Of a DNA stretch of 64,000 nt, positions 1-9,353 are shown in pieces. The position numbers and the translations under genes were made by a program. The notes beneath the pieces are model-generated. The model did not search any database and was not told the DNA's origin. It saw only the letters and a program-made list of their open reading frames with translations. This DNA comes from CAVUCE01 sp963739985. GTDB taxonomy: Bacteria > Bacteroidota > Ignavibacteria > Ignavibacteriales > Ignavibacteriaceae. Within the stretch, counting starts at the first letter, position 1. Each line of letters starts with the position of its first letter. Location: contig CAVUCE010000022.1 of the NCBI GenBank assembly GCA_963739985.1, positions 1-64,000 on the forward strand. The letters are read 5' to 3'.

Positions 1-69
1 AGACCCTCTTCTCTAATTCTGTATAATTTATAAAAGGAATGATGATCCGGGAAATGATTTTTAATTAGA
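1..69 (-). other. Open frame running off the left edge
   Basis: After the stop of the broken glycosyltransferase gene at 61, a different minus-strand frame stays open to the window edge. It reads approximately IKNHFPDHHSFYKLY. It could be a further frameshifted extension of that gene or the start of the next one. There is too little sequence to decide and no convincing start codon or ribosome site is visible. Confidence 0.2.
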
Positions 70-1282
70 ACGCCTAACGGAAATCAACTCGTCTGCCAGG
101 GACGAAAACTGCTCAGCCCATTTATCCCAACCGTAATTAAGTTTGGTTGCTGCAGCAATATTTTTATTATTCCAATTGAAATTTGAAGCATCTAAAATAG
201 CAGACTTTAAACTATTCCACTGAATTAGGTTCACAAAGTAAACCGTTTTCATGATCTATAATAATTTCCGGCAAGCCCCCTACCCTAGCAGCAACAACCG
301 GTAAACCGCACGCCATAGCTTCTAACGGAGCTGAAGGGATTCCTTCCGATCTGCTCGGCTGACAATAAAGATCGCTATTTTGTAAATATTTCTTAATTTC
401 AGGCGCCGTGATATTTCCCGTAAAAGTTACTTTATCCGAAAGGTTGTTCGCGTTAACAAATCTTTTATACTCCGAAGTCAAAGGTCCTTCACCGCAAAGA
501 GTAAGGTGAACATTAATTTCGATATCTTTAACAGCCTGTAACAATAAGTCATGCCCTTTTACTTGCGAATGACCACCGACAGAAATAATATTTAATGATG
601 TCTATCTTCTTTTTGAAGCGAATTAAACTCATTATAATCAAATATATCAGAGTCATATCCATTCATAATAACAGCCGATTTAATTCCACCGAGATAAATA
701 TCACCTGCTAATTTTGAATGATTTGACACATAAATAAATTGATCGACATTGCTTTCGACAATTTTACTAATTCGCTCAATTCCATTAAATTTTTTAGGAT
801 AGATTAAAATATCACTACCTTCAGCGATTGAAATAACAGGAATATCAAATTTCTTTTTAATAAATTTTGAATATGTGGCGAAAGGATTAAGCCAGGAAGT
901 TAAAATTAAATCAGGCGAATAATCATTGATAATTGCCTCTATTTGTTTCCCTATTTGAAAATACAATTGTTCAGCCTCATATTTCCAAAACCATTTTTTG
1001 GGTAACCAAAACCATTTCGGATAATAGCAATCAATGCCTTCATAATTGATATTATGTTTGGAAAAATATTGTTGGGAATAAAAATTTTTTATTTCTTTAA
1101 TTTTTGGCAGCGGAAAAACTAAATTATAAGGAGGAGTAAATCCAATTGGTGAAATATACGAATACTTTAAAGCCTAGCTCTTTAAGTGCTTTTACTCTTG
1201 ATAGATTAAACTTTCCGTTTATGGGATTATTAATATTTGGAAAGAGAGAAGTCAGAAAAAGAATTTTGAATTTATTTTTCAA
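61..1282 (-). pseudogene. Broken GT4-family glycosyltransferase (three frame changes)
   Basis: Four consecutive pieces in changing minus-strand frames together make one family-4 glycosyltransferase of about 400 residues. It would transfer a sugar to a lipid-linked glycan at the inner membrane. The N-terminal piece starts at a TTG near 1282 (KNKFKILFLTSLFPNINNP) and loses frame near 1160. A middle piece (592 to about 1160) has the Rossmann-like core with SDILIYPKKF. The third piece (about 212-600) carries the donor-binding half, with VGGHSQVKGHDLLLQAV, then PSRSEGIPSAPLEAMACGLP and the GLPEII loop. The last piece (61 to about 230) is the C-terminal helix region. Sequence similarity to the family runs smoothly across each break, so single-base indels are the simplest explanation. 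They could be real gene decay or sequencing/assembly errors. It is the last gene of the polysaccharide cluster in this window. Confidence 0.75.
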
Positions 1283-1304
1283 AATGCATTAAATCATTTT
1301 ATAT

Positions 1305-2432
1305 TTAATTTAGACTCAGGATAAAATTATTTAGAATTATGGCTTGATTTTCCCAAGAATAACGAATCGCAAGTTTTCTTTCCTCAGTACCATAACGCTT
1401 ATATTCATCTTTAAGTTTATAGCAAGCTAACAATTTTTGAACTAAATCATCTTTTATATCCGGGTCAAAATAACAAACGAAATCATTTTTTTTATCCACA
1501 ACATCCAGATGCGCTTTAATATTAGTCAGAATTAAAGGTTTACTCATTGCTAAGTATTCGAACAATTTCAAGGGACTCGAAATTTCCCACCATGTTAGTC
1601 TAGGTAACGGCACAATGCAAAAATCAGCTAGACTTATATAAGATGGTATATCTTCATTAGGAACAGAATTTATTAATAATAGGTTTTTCTCTAGTTCAAA
1701 CATATTTTCATTACAGTACTCAACTATATAATTATTATTAGAACTAACTGAAATAAATAGCAAATCAGGAATTATTGATTTTATTTCATTTATTGCGTCT
1801 AATATTAGATTTATTCCACGATTTGGGCTTATTGAACCATGATATAGGAGGATAAATCTGTTATTAACAATATCTGTGATTGAACTGTCAACTATCTTGA
1901 CCTTATTATTATCAAAAAGGTCTAAATTTACACCTGAAGACCAAATTGCATATTTATTAACTTTTAATTGTAAAGAATTAACAATATAATTTTTAGTTTC
2001 TTCCGTGATGAATGTAATACCGTTAAAATATTTTGCTGCAAATATAAGTGATTTTTTAAATCTTGAACCCATTTCATTAACTTCGACAGGCACTGATCTT
2101 ATATCTAATAAAAGTTTAAGTTTTTTGAAATATCTAAAAACTAATAGATTAAGTGACACAAAAACCGTATTTTTATCAAAGATTATAGCATCAGTTTTTT
2201 TAAATATTACATAAATTGGCAAATAGAAAAGCAGTAACAAACGAAAAAATACGGCACGATTAAATAACATTGGAAGTGCGAGAATATACTTATTTTTTGT
2301 ATCAGTCTTTTTACCAATTCCAATCAACTTAGCGTCATCGCCTAATTCATTTAATGAGTTTACAATTTCAATTGAACTTGTAATCCAATTTGATTTGTTA
2401 AGTTCGGCTTGTCTTATAACTAATATATTCAA
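1305..2432 (-). CDS. GT4-like glycosyltransferase
   Basis: This 375-residue protein has the two-domain layout of GT-B enzymes. The N-terminal half starts MNILVIRQAELNKSNW. A donor-binding half around residues 190-340 contains LLYHGSISPNRGINLILDAI, then DIPSYISLADFCIVPLP and SSPLKLFEYLAMSKPLILT, which are the family-4 signatures (the E in KLFEYLAM contacts the nucleotide-sugar). No signal peptide is seen, though a hydrophobic stretch near residues 60-80 may anchor it to the inner face of the membrane. It is the only uninterrupted gene among the four at the left end of the polysaccharide cluster. The sugar and acceptor cannot be deduced. ATG start; no strong ribosome site is visible. Confidence 0.85.
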   Translation of the reverse strand: MNILVIRQAELNKSNWITSSIEIVNSLNELGDDAKLIGIGKKTDTKNKYILALPMLFNRAVFFRLLLLFYLPIYVIFKKTDAIIFDKNTVFVSLNLLVFRYFKKLKLLLDIRSVPVEVNEMGSRFKKSLIFAAKYFNGITFITEETKNYIVNSLQLKVNKYAIWSSGVNLDLFDNNKVKIVDSSITDIVNNRFILLYHGSISPNRGINLILDAINEIKSIIPDLLFISVSSNNNYIVEYCNENMFELEKNLLLINSVPNEDIPSYISLADFCIVPLPRLTWWEISSPLKLFEYLAMSKPLILTNIKAHLDVVDKKNDFVCYFDPDIKDDLVQKLLACYKLKDEYKRYGTEERKLAIRYSWENQAIILNNFILSLN

Positions 2433-2467
2433 TGATGTAAATTGTTCTTATGAGTTTATAGAATTAA

Positions 2468-3773
2468 CTAAGTAATATTCGAAAAGTTTTTAAGACCGTG
2501 ATATATTACCAAGTATCTTTTTACAAAAATCCCAAGCATAATCCACAAAATCAGGCCTACCTGGGAAGCCCAAATAGAAGTATAAATGAGAGAGATTATA
2601 CAAACCGCAATAAAAGGAATAAAAGCGTAAGCATTTATTCGAAAAAACATATCCGATTCTAATGAGAGATATTTTTTAATAAATAATATTGTAGAAATTA
2701 GAGTTGAAATTAAAAATAATAAACCTATAATACCCAGGCTCCCCAAAAACTTCACACTATCAGGCATTTGCCTAATTATTTGCAGACGGGCCGAAGTAAT
2801 TTTTAAAGAAGACGATTCAGTAATAGCGCTACCTCCTAGACCTAAAGTAGCTTTATATCCATCATTCAAATAATTATCAAACAAATCACTATAAATTTGA
2901 AATCTTCCCTCAGAATTAGAGTTTGATTTATCATATTGCATCATGATTTTGGGATTGGTTATCATATCTAAGCTTCCAATCCATTTAGCATATTTTGTAT
3001 TCGGAGCTATTTCAGTGAAAATTAAAATAATACCGCCAACTACTATTATACTTAAAACAGAAAAATAAGTTGCCTGATGAATTCTAAGTTTTCCTTCGAT
3101 AAATAAATATGAGATTATAGTAATTATAATTGTAAACGGCATCAGAATAAATCCAAACTTAGCTCCTCCCGCTAAAGAAGGAATGAACAATAAAATTATT
3201 AGAAATAAATAAGACGTCTTTAAACCGATAAACATTATTCTTGCATATAAGTATTGATAACAAGAACATCGACAAAACTGCATTTATCCCGGTTCCGCCT
3301 AAAGAAGTCATTGATAAAGTTCCCGAGATGCTATCAGCGGTATTAGTAGGCTCAAAATAGTATTGATAAATGATGACCGGAATTTGAAATAGTATTAAGA
3401 AATAAATCCAGCGGATTAATTTTGTTTGCTGTGCCTCAGTTGAATTTTCAGAAATTATTATTAAAAACAGGAATATGTATGTGAAATTGTATTCTAAAAT
3501 TGATTTGAATACCAGAAGCGCATTATTAGAATTTACAATCGCGCTGCTTATAATAATTGCGAGATAAATAAACGCTAAGATATAAATAGTTTTTGCAACT
3601 CCAACGCTAAATAATTTTCTATAATCAGCTTTTAGAATTACAAACAAAAACAGCACAAATATCAAGAGCTCAATTGACAAACTAGGAAGCGGAGGTAACC
3701 CTCCGTATCTAACCAGCGCCGGATATAAAAACTGTACACCAACTATAAAAAATAGGAAATTAAAAATTTGCAT
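2468..3773 (-). pseudogene. Broken Wzy/O-antigen ligase-like polymerase (one frame change)
   Basis: Two overlapping minus-strand frames, 3159-3773 (N-terminal) and 2468-3283 (C-terminal), join into one multi-membrane-span protein of about 430 residues. The N-terminal half has several hydrophobic helices. The join falls near 3215-3235, where the first frame would continue into KTSYLFLIILLFIPSLAGG of the second. A long non-membrane loop follows (GRFQIYSDLFDNYLNDGYKA, GLGGSAITESS), then two or three C-terminal helices. This topology and the large periplasmic loop late in the protein are typical of Wzy polymerases and O-antigen ligases, which polymerise or transfer lipid-linked repeat units outside the inner membrane. 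A single-base indel is enough to break it. Whether it is a true mutation or a sequence error is unknown. Confidence 0.7.
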
Positions 3774-3797
3774 AACTTTGTTAATAATTTTGGTTTA

Positions 3798-4885
3798 TCA
3801 GTAGTTTTCTATTATTTCTTTTATTCTTAAAATGTTATTAAGTGAGAAATTAATTTCGGCAAATTCACGAGCTTTTTTACCAATTCTGACTAATTCATCC
3901 GGATTTGCTATAAGATATTTCAAATCCGACAATTAAGTTATCGAAACTTTTAGAGTGATATCCTATCTTGTTTTCTTCCATTATACCATCAGGATCTATA
4001 TTAAGGCTTACAACTACAACTTCTCTCAACCATGCCTGTATAAAAGTATTTGGAAAACCTTCACTCGTACTTGTATTAATTAAAATATGTGCCGAATCTT
4101 AATATCTATTCACATTCTCGTTAGATATTTCACCCATAATTTTTAATTGTTTAATTTCCCGGCTCAAATATTCATTCATGATTTCCGCCGGCAATCTGCC
4201 AATCATTAAAAATTCGATATTATTAGATTTTTGAAATCTATCCGCTATGTCCACAAATAGATCGGGTCTTTTTAACTGCTTATAGTTAGCAATCCAAACC
4301 ACTTTAATTTTTTCTGTTTTATGAATATTGGAGTTAACATGAGGATGAAAATTTCTTATTATACTAATTGTGTTTCTATGTAGAAAATCTATTGCAAGTT
4401 TTTTTTGTGTTTCGGATTGACAAATAATTTGATCAACCTTTTTCATTCCCGATTTTGCGATCTTACTTTCCATAATGTCAATGAGAACCCACTTTGATAA
4501 CCTGAACACAGGAGATGTAATTTCGACTTCACTAGAGACATGCCAGATTAGTCTGCAATTATTTTTTTTACGATATGATGCCAAACTTTTTATCCCTGAA
4601 TATGCAGTTCGTGAGTATATAATATCCGGCTTTTCGATTGCTAATATTTTTTGAATCTTTTTATTTTGTAACAAAAATAATTTTTCTGGAATTTAAAATT
4701 CTAGGGGCTTTCAAAGCATAAATTTTTATACCGTTCTCTTTAAATACTTTTTCTTCCTCAAGATCAAATGATATATAGAATATCTCATAATCATTTTTCA
4801 ATTTTGAACTTAATAAATAGGCCTGATATTCTGCCCCACCACGATACAAGGGATAATATCCAACAAAGAAGCAAATTTTTTTCAT
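3798..4885 (-). pseudogene. Broken GT4-family glycosyltransferase (three frame changes)
   Basis: Pieces in different minus-strand frames reconstruct a family-4 glycosyltransferase of about 360 residues. The N-terminus (4661-4885) begins MKKICFFVGYYPLYRGGAEY, the classic GT4 opening with a glycine-rich loop. The central part (4099 to about 4670) contains KIKVVWIANYKQLKRPDLFV and IEFLMIGRLP. A third piece (about 3925-4105) has ILINTSTSEGFPNTFIQAWL, the nucleotide-sugar loop. The fourth piece ends at a TGA at 3798. The breaks lie near 4670 (in a T/A homopolymer), 4105 and 3925. Each needs only a one-base indel, and the family signatures continue on both sides. It is either a decayed gene or an error-rich stretch of sequence. 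Confidence 0.75.
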
Positions 4886-4946
4886 GATTCAAATTATTTG
4901 GACTTAAATATTTTATACTCTTGTTATTTCTTTATTAAAATATCCA

Positions 4947-6500
4947 TTATTTAACAAAGGCAAATATCTTAGAAAGAAGTGTTTTCTGAGGAAAAAGTTT
5001 ATTAATAAATTTTGAAAGGATGTCTTCTTCGGTATTGTTAAACGGCCGCAATGCTTTGTATATAATTATTGCTACTACTGCCCCAATCAGTATAGGTAAA
5101 CTTAATTTGAGAAGTAAAATATTGAAAAGACTAGCAGCAAACATAACCGCAATAATAGAAACAACAACTGTTATTGTTTTAGTTAAATTTAATACATTTA
5201 TCTTTACCCCAGTTAACTTCCTCATAAAATAATATATATAATAATCCTTTAGAAATACCGATAGTCCAGTAGCAGCGGCTACACCGAAAAGTCCCCAACT
5301 AGTAAATTCCAAAATTAAATAAACCGCTAAGGCATTAAATACAGCAAACATTTTAGAATAAACATTGAATTGTATTTTCTCAGTTACTTCCATCACCGCA
5401 CTGACAGGATAAGTAATTGCCCTAAACATATAAAAGAAGAGAATCACTAAAAGCAAGGATTCGGTATCAACATATTTAGATTTGAAAAGATAAATATTTA
5501 CAAGATCCTGATAAGCAATAATTAAAGCTATAATCACCCCATAAAACAATAGGAAAACTTTCAGCAAAAAATTGAACATTTCATTAAGATATTTTTTGTC
5601 CTCGCCACGTTCATAATATTTATTTATAAAAAACGGCCTCACGATGTTATTTATCTGGTTCAGGGGAATCCACTGGAAAACAGATTTAATAATTTTATAA
5701 GGGAAAGCATACATACCAAGAGCAACCGGACCTAAAAACGCGCTAATAAAATAGTAATCAGATATCTCACTAAGAACACTGCTCCCCATTTCATTTGATG
5801 TAGAGAGCAGGACATAACGGGAAATTCGTTTTTTGTTCTCCGCTTTTTCAGTCGATGTAATTTGAAGTGAGGAATTCCGTGCATCGTAAATTATTTTTTT
5901 GGCGATTACAATTACTTCAGGAATAACAACAACACTTAAACTTATTGCCTCGATGATAAAAATTATCTCCAAAGTAATACTAGATAAAAATACGGCGTAC
6001 AGTACTCCCCTAACAGCAATACTTATAAAATTTAATATGGATACTACTTTTTGTTCATACATAGAGACAAGTATTGTTGCCGCCAGACTACCTTGCAAGA
6101 ACAAAAATATATTGATTGTAAAAATAGAATAATAGAGATCAAATTTTTTAATGTTCAGCAGCGCACCTACTTCGGACTTAAAGAAGTAAACGATTACAAT
6201 ACATATAACAGTAAGACTTAACGCGACAAATGAAAGTTTTAGAATAAGTCCTTTTAAATATGTATAATATTTCTTTTGTCTTATCTCAGGAATAAACCTT
6301 CTTAAAGAAACCAGAACTCCACTGTTTGATATTACCGCAAAGAAACCAATACTACCCATGAAAAGACTATATATTCCAAAGTCTTCAACAGCCAGTTTAC
6401 GTATTAAAAATATTGATACTAAAACAGATATAATATTTGAGCCAATGGTGCCAACGAAAAGCCACCGCATATTGCTCGAAAATTTTTTCACCGCATCCAT
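4947..6500 (-). CDS. wzx: Wzx-like polysaccharide flippase
   Basis: This 517-residue protein has 12 to 14 hydrophobic helices across its whole length and a short cytoplasmic N-terminus (MDAVKKFSSNMRWLFVGTIG). It fits the MOP/polysaccharide-biosynthesis transporter superfamily, including the early motif LAVEDFGIYSLFMGSIGF. It should flip undecaprenyl-diphosphate-linked repeat units across the inner membrane, after the glycosyltransferases have built them and before a Wzy-type polymerase. It lies 8 bp downstream of the GT-C-like gene, in the same operon, and is intact, in contrast to the three broken genes that follow it. An AAGG-type ribosome site precedes the ATG. Confidence 0.88.
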   Translation of the reverse strand: MDAVKKFSSNMRWLFVGTIGSNIISVLVSIFLIRKLAVEDFGIYSLFMGSIGFFAVISNSGVLVSLRRFIPEIRQKKYYTYLKGLILKLSFVALSLTVICIVIVYFFKSEVGALLNIKKFDLYYSIFTINIFLFLQGSLAATILVSMYEQKVVSILNFISIAVRGVLYAVFLSSITLEIIFIIEAISLSVVVIPEVIVIAKKIIYDARNSSLQITSTEKAENKKRISRYVLLSTSNEMGSSVLSEISDYYFISAFLGPVALGMYAFPYKIIKSVFQWIPLNQINNIVRPFFINKYYERGEDKKYLNEMFNFLLKVFLLFYGVIIALIIAYQDLVNIYLFKSKYVDTESLLLVILFFYMFRAITYPVSAVMEVTEKIQFNVYSKMFAVFNALAVYLILEFTSWGLFGVAAATGLSVFLKDYYIYYFMRKLTGVKINVLNLTKTITVVVSIIAVMFAASLFNILLLKLSLPILIGAVVAIIIYKALRPFNNTEEDILSKFINKLFPQKTLLSKIFAFVK

Positions 6501-6508
6501 TTAGTACC

Positions 6509-8014
6509 TTAGTTATTAATATTCTCTGAGATATTATTATTAAATCTCATGAGGATGAAATTGTTATTTTGAAAATTAATGCTTCCATATTTCCGGAATG
6601 AATTTTCCAGTGATTCCCAATTATCTTCTTTTTTGTTTAATAAAAGATAATTAACATCATATTTTTGAACTATTGCAATTTTTGCCGGTAAAGGAGTTTT
6701 AGAATTAAAAAACGAATTAATGTCATTTTGTCTCGATTTTTCATCTTTCACAAAAGGAAGAGGTTTTTCAGAAGCGATTACTTTACCTCCGAAAGAAGGA
6801 ACCATCCAGCTTGTGTTTAAGTCAGCCAGAATTAGATCATATTGTTTAGTATATCGTGATAAAAAGGCGTATTGCTCGTAATTGTTTTTTAATTTGTGAA
6901 GTGCATGAGATGCCGTATTGATCATTGCATTATATGAAAACGGAAATAAAACAAGAATGATAAATATTGAGAAAGAGAATTTAAGAGTGTGACTTTTAAA
7001 TTTTGCAAATTTTAATCCATTTTCAATTTCCGCTACATAATTAGCCAGAATAATTTGAAGTATTAGAACAGCATAAGAAATTACTCTACCTAAAGCATAT
7101 TTACCGGTTATTCCTCCAAACAAATAAATCAGCGCCAGTCCTATAAAAAATATTGAAATAGAATCACGCCGGTTCTGTTTCAGCCTTAGAAAAAGTAACG
7201 GAATACAAATAAACAAGGGATAAATTTTAGAAATAACAGAGTCATACATAATCCCATTTCTTGCATTAAATAGATTAGAATCAGACAAGATCAGTTTTAA
7301 ATAAGGATAGTATGGCCACAAAACCGACAGACCGAAAGCAATGATAATTGTGAGGAAAACGAATAATAATTCAATCCTTTTAAAATCATTTAGACCAATT
7401 GAAAAAGCAATTATCCCGGTAATCAAAACAATATATGTTAAAGGATGACTGATCTGTACAAGCGTAATAAATATTACAATCGGTATAAGGTATAATTTAT
7501 TATGTGATTTTGAGAACCGTATAAGATAAGTAAGTGTAATAAAAAGGAGCCAAGCCGAAAATGTTGACGGATATGAAACGTTATAGCTTAAAGATTCCAG
7601 ATTGAAAAATCCGCTAAAATACCAGCTTGTTAGTCCCCAATACAAAGGAATAAACAGGAATGAATAAAATACGACGGCTTCATTTTTAAACAATTCTTTT
7701 AGAAATAAATTTAATGCGAACAATAACATTATCAGATTAATAATTCCCGCTATAGATAAAGCAAGTATTGAGTCATTATTAAGAAGTCTCGCCAAAAGTC
7801 CAACAGTTAGTGAATACGGAGAATAGAATGCATGAGGAGCATTTAGTAATAATTGCGGATGATGAGGCGAAAAAGGATTTGTAGCTAATTCCTTAACGAC
7901 GGCATTATGTTCCCAAAAATCACCGATTTGATATTTATTAATAGTTATAAGCGTAACAACAGTTATAATAATTAACGAAAGAATTTGAACCCGGTATTTT
8001 ACAATATTCGGCAT
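6509..8014 (-). CDS. Polytopic membrane protein, GT-C glycosyltransferase-like
   Basis: This 501-residue protein has about ten membrane helices and a C-terminal soluble tail of about 120 residues. The first extracytoplasmic loop carries acidic and histidine residues (YQIGDFWEHNAVVKEL, then FSPHHPQLLLNAPHAFYSPY). That is the place where GT-C enzymes keep their catalytic acidic motif. The tail (SWMVPSFGGKVIASEKPLPF, YDVNYLLLNKKEDNWES) resembles the lumenal domains of such enzymes. GT-C proteins use polyprenyl-phosphate sugars, and the neighbouring GT2-GtrA fusion would supply exactly that kind of donor. This is inferred from topology and context; no strict family signature was recognised. Confidence 0.6.
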   Translation of the reverse strand: MPNIVKYRVQILSLIIITVVTLITINKYQIGDFWEHNAVVKELATNPFSPHHPQLLLNAPHAFYSPYSLTVGLLARLLNNDSILALSIAGIINLIMLLFALNLFLKELFKNEAVVFYSFLFIPLYWGLTSWYFSGFFNLESLSYNVSYPSTFSAWLLFITLTYLIRFSKSHNKLYLIPIVIFITLVQISHPLTYIVLITGIIAFSIGLNDFKRIELLFVFLTIIIAFGLSVLWPYYPYLKLILSDSNLFNARNGIMYDSVISKIYPLFICIPLLFLRLKQNRRDSISIFFIGLALIYLFGGITGKYALGRVISYAVLILQIILANYVAEIENGLKFAKFKSHTLKFSFSIFIILVLFPFSYNAMINTASHALHKLKNNYEQYAFLSRYTKQYDLILADLNTSWMVPSFGGKVIASEKPLPFVKDEKSRQNDINSFFNSKTPLPAKIAIVQKYDVNYLLLNKKEDNWESLENSFRKYGSINFQNNNFILMRFNNNISENINN

Positions 8015-8101
8015 AATATTCTGATTAAGAATTATTTTAATACGAAATTAGATTAATATATAAAACTGAGGGATTTTGATAGAACCGCGAAGAGGGCAAA
8101 C

Positions 8102-9349
8102 TTACGAGGAAACTTTTAATTTTGTAATTTTAACTTTTTGAGTCTTGTGATCTATTGTTCCCGGAATGCCAGCGCTATTTTGAGGCTGCCAAGAACCACT
8201 TGAGGGTTCAGGAAATACTAAAAATCGTCTGCCTATAAAATTCAGAAACAATCCAAAAGCCGAAGCAGTTATTTTTGCTAACTGAGGTGAAAATTGAACA
8301 AGTAAAAATAATTTGGTTATGTTGAGATCGAATATTGCCATAAAAACAACAACGAAAGAATACACTAAAATCTCAACACCGGAATTCCATTTTGCTTTAT
8401 GCCTAAACAGAAGTTTAATACTAAGATAATAATTTAATAATGCAGCAGACCCAAATGCCGAAAGAATCGCAATGTCAATATTCAAACCAATTTTGTTAAG
8501 GCCAAGAAAGACAAATAAGTTGAATAAAGCGGAAAGTGCACCAATAAAAGTATAAATGATAAACTGAACCGGCAAAGGCGCCTTGTGCGCATTATATCTA
8601 AAGATACAATAAAGCGCACGAAAACCATCCCTAGCTCCTATCTTTTTACCTTCATCGTATGTTCTGCCGTAATAAGATATTCCCATTTCGTAAATTCTTA
8701 AACGTGAGTGTGCAACTTTTGCAATAATTTCGGGTTCAAAACCAAATCTATCTTCTTCAATTTCAATATTTTGAATGACACTTCTTTTAAATAATTTATA
8801 ACATGTTTCCATATCGGTAAGGTTCAAATCGGTAAACATATTTGATATTAATGTTAATAAATTATTACCCAGAGAATGCCAGAAATATAAAACTCTATGA
8901 GCTCCCCCGGTTAAAAATCTAGAACCAATTACAACATCGGCTTTATCAGTAATTAATGGAACCAACAAATTCTTCAGATCAAAAGGATCGTACTCTAAAT
9001 CCGCATCCTGTATAACAACATAATCTCCGGTTGCATGTTTAACACCTGTTCTGATAGCGGCACCTTTTCCACGATTTTCCGGATGTTTAAAAACCCTTAC
9101 CTCATTGTACAACAAGGAAAGTTCTCCGGCAATTTTATAACTATTATCAGTAGAGCAATCATCTACAATTATGATTTCAAGCTCTAAGTAATTCTCTCTG
9201 ATTTCCAAAACTTTTTCTATACAGTCTTGTAAAGTTTGTTCTTCGTTATAACATGGAATAATTAGACTAAGTGTAATCTTTTTGTTTAGAAAACTACCGA
9301 GACTAAGATAATTTTTATGCAAGCTTGCAGAATCGTAATTAATTAACAT
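8102..9349 (-). CDS. GT2 polyprenyl-phosphate glycosyltransferase fused to a GtrA domain
   Basis: Residues about 25-260 form a DPM1-like GT2 domain: LSLIIPCYNEEQTLQDCIEK, the nucleotide-binding VDDCSTDNS, the metal-binding DADLEY near residue 115, and ADVVIGSRFL. Residues about 262-385 are a GtrA-type four-helix membrane domain (FIIYTFIGALSALFNLFVFL). The protein should make an undecaprenyl-phosphate sugar on the cytoplasmic face, with the GtrA part helping it cross the membrane. Fusion of the two domains is known in other bacteria. It starts 4 bp after the BY-kinase gene and precedes the GT-C-like gene, a pairing that suggests periplasmic sugar decoration of the polysaccharide. Confidence 0.9.
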   Translation of the reverse strand: MLINYDSASLHKNYLSLGSFLNKKITLSLIIPCYNEEQTLQDCIEKVLEIRENYLELEIIIVDDCSTDNSYKIAGELSLLYNEVRVFKHPENRGKGAAIRTGVKHATGDYVVIQDADLEYDPFDLKNLLVPLITDKADVVIGSRFLTGGAHRVLYFWHSLGNNLLTLISNMFTDLNLTDMETCYKLFKRSVIQNIEIEEDRFGFEPEIIAKVAHSRLRIYEMGISYYGRTYDEGKKIGARDGFRALYCIFRYNAHKAPLPVQFIIYTFIGALSALFNLFVFLGLNKIGLNIDIAILSAFGSAALLNYYLSIKLLFRHKAKWNSGVEILVYSFVVVFMAIFDLNITKLFLLVQFSPQLAKITASAFGLFLNFIGRRFLVFPEPSSGSWQPQNSAGIPGTIDHKTQKVKITKLKVSS

Positions 9350-9353
9350 CTTA

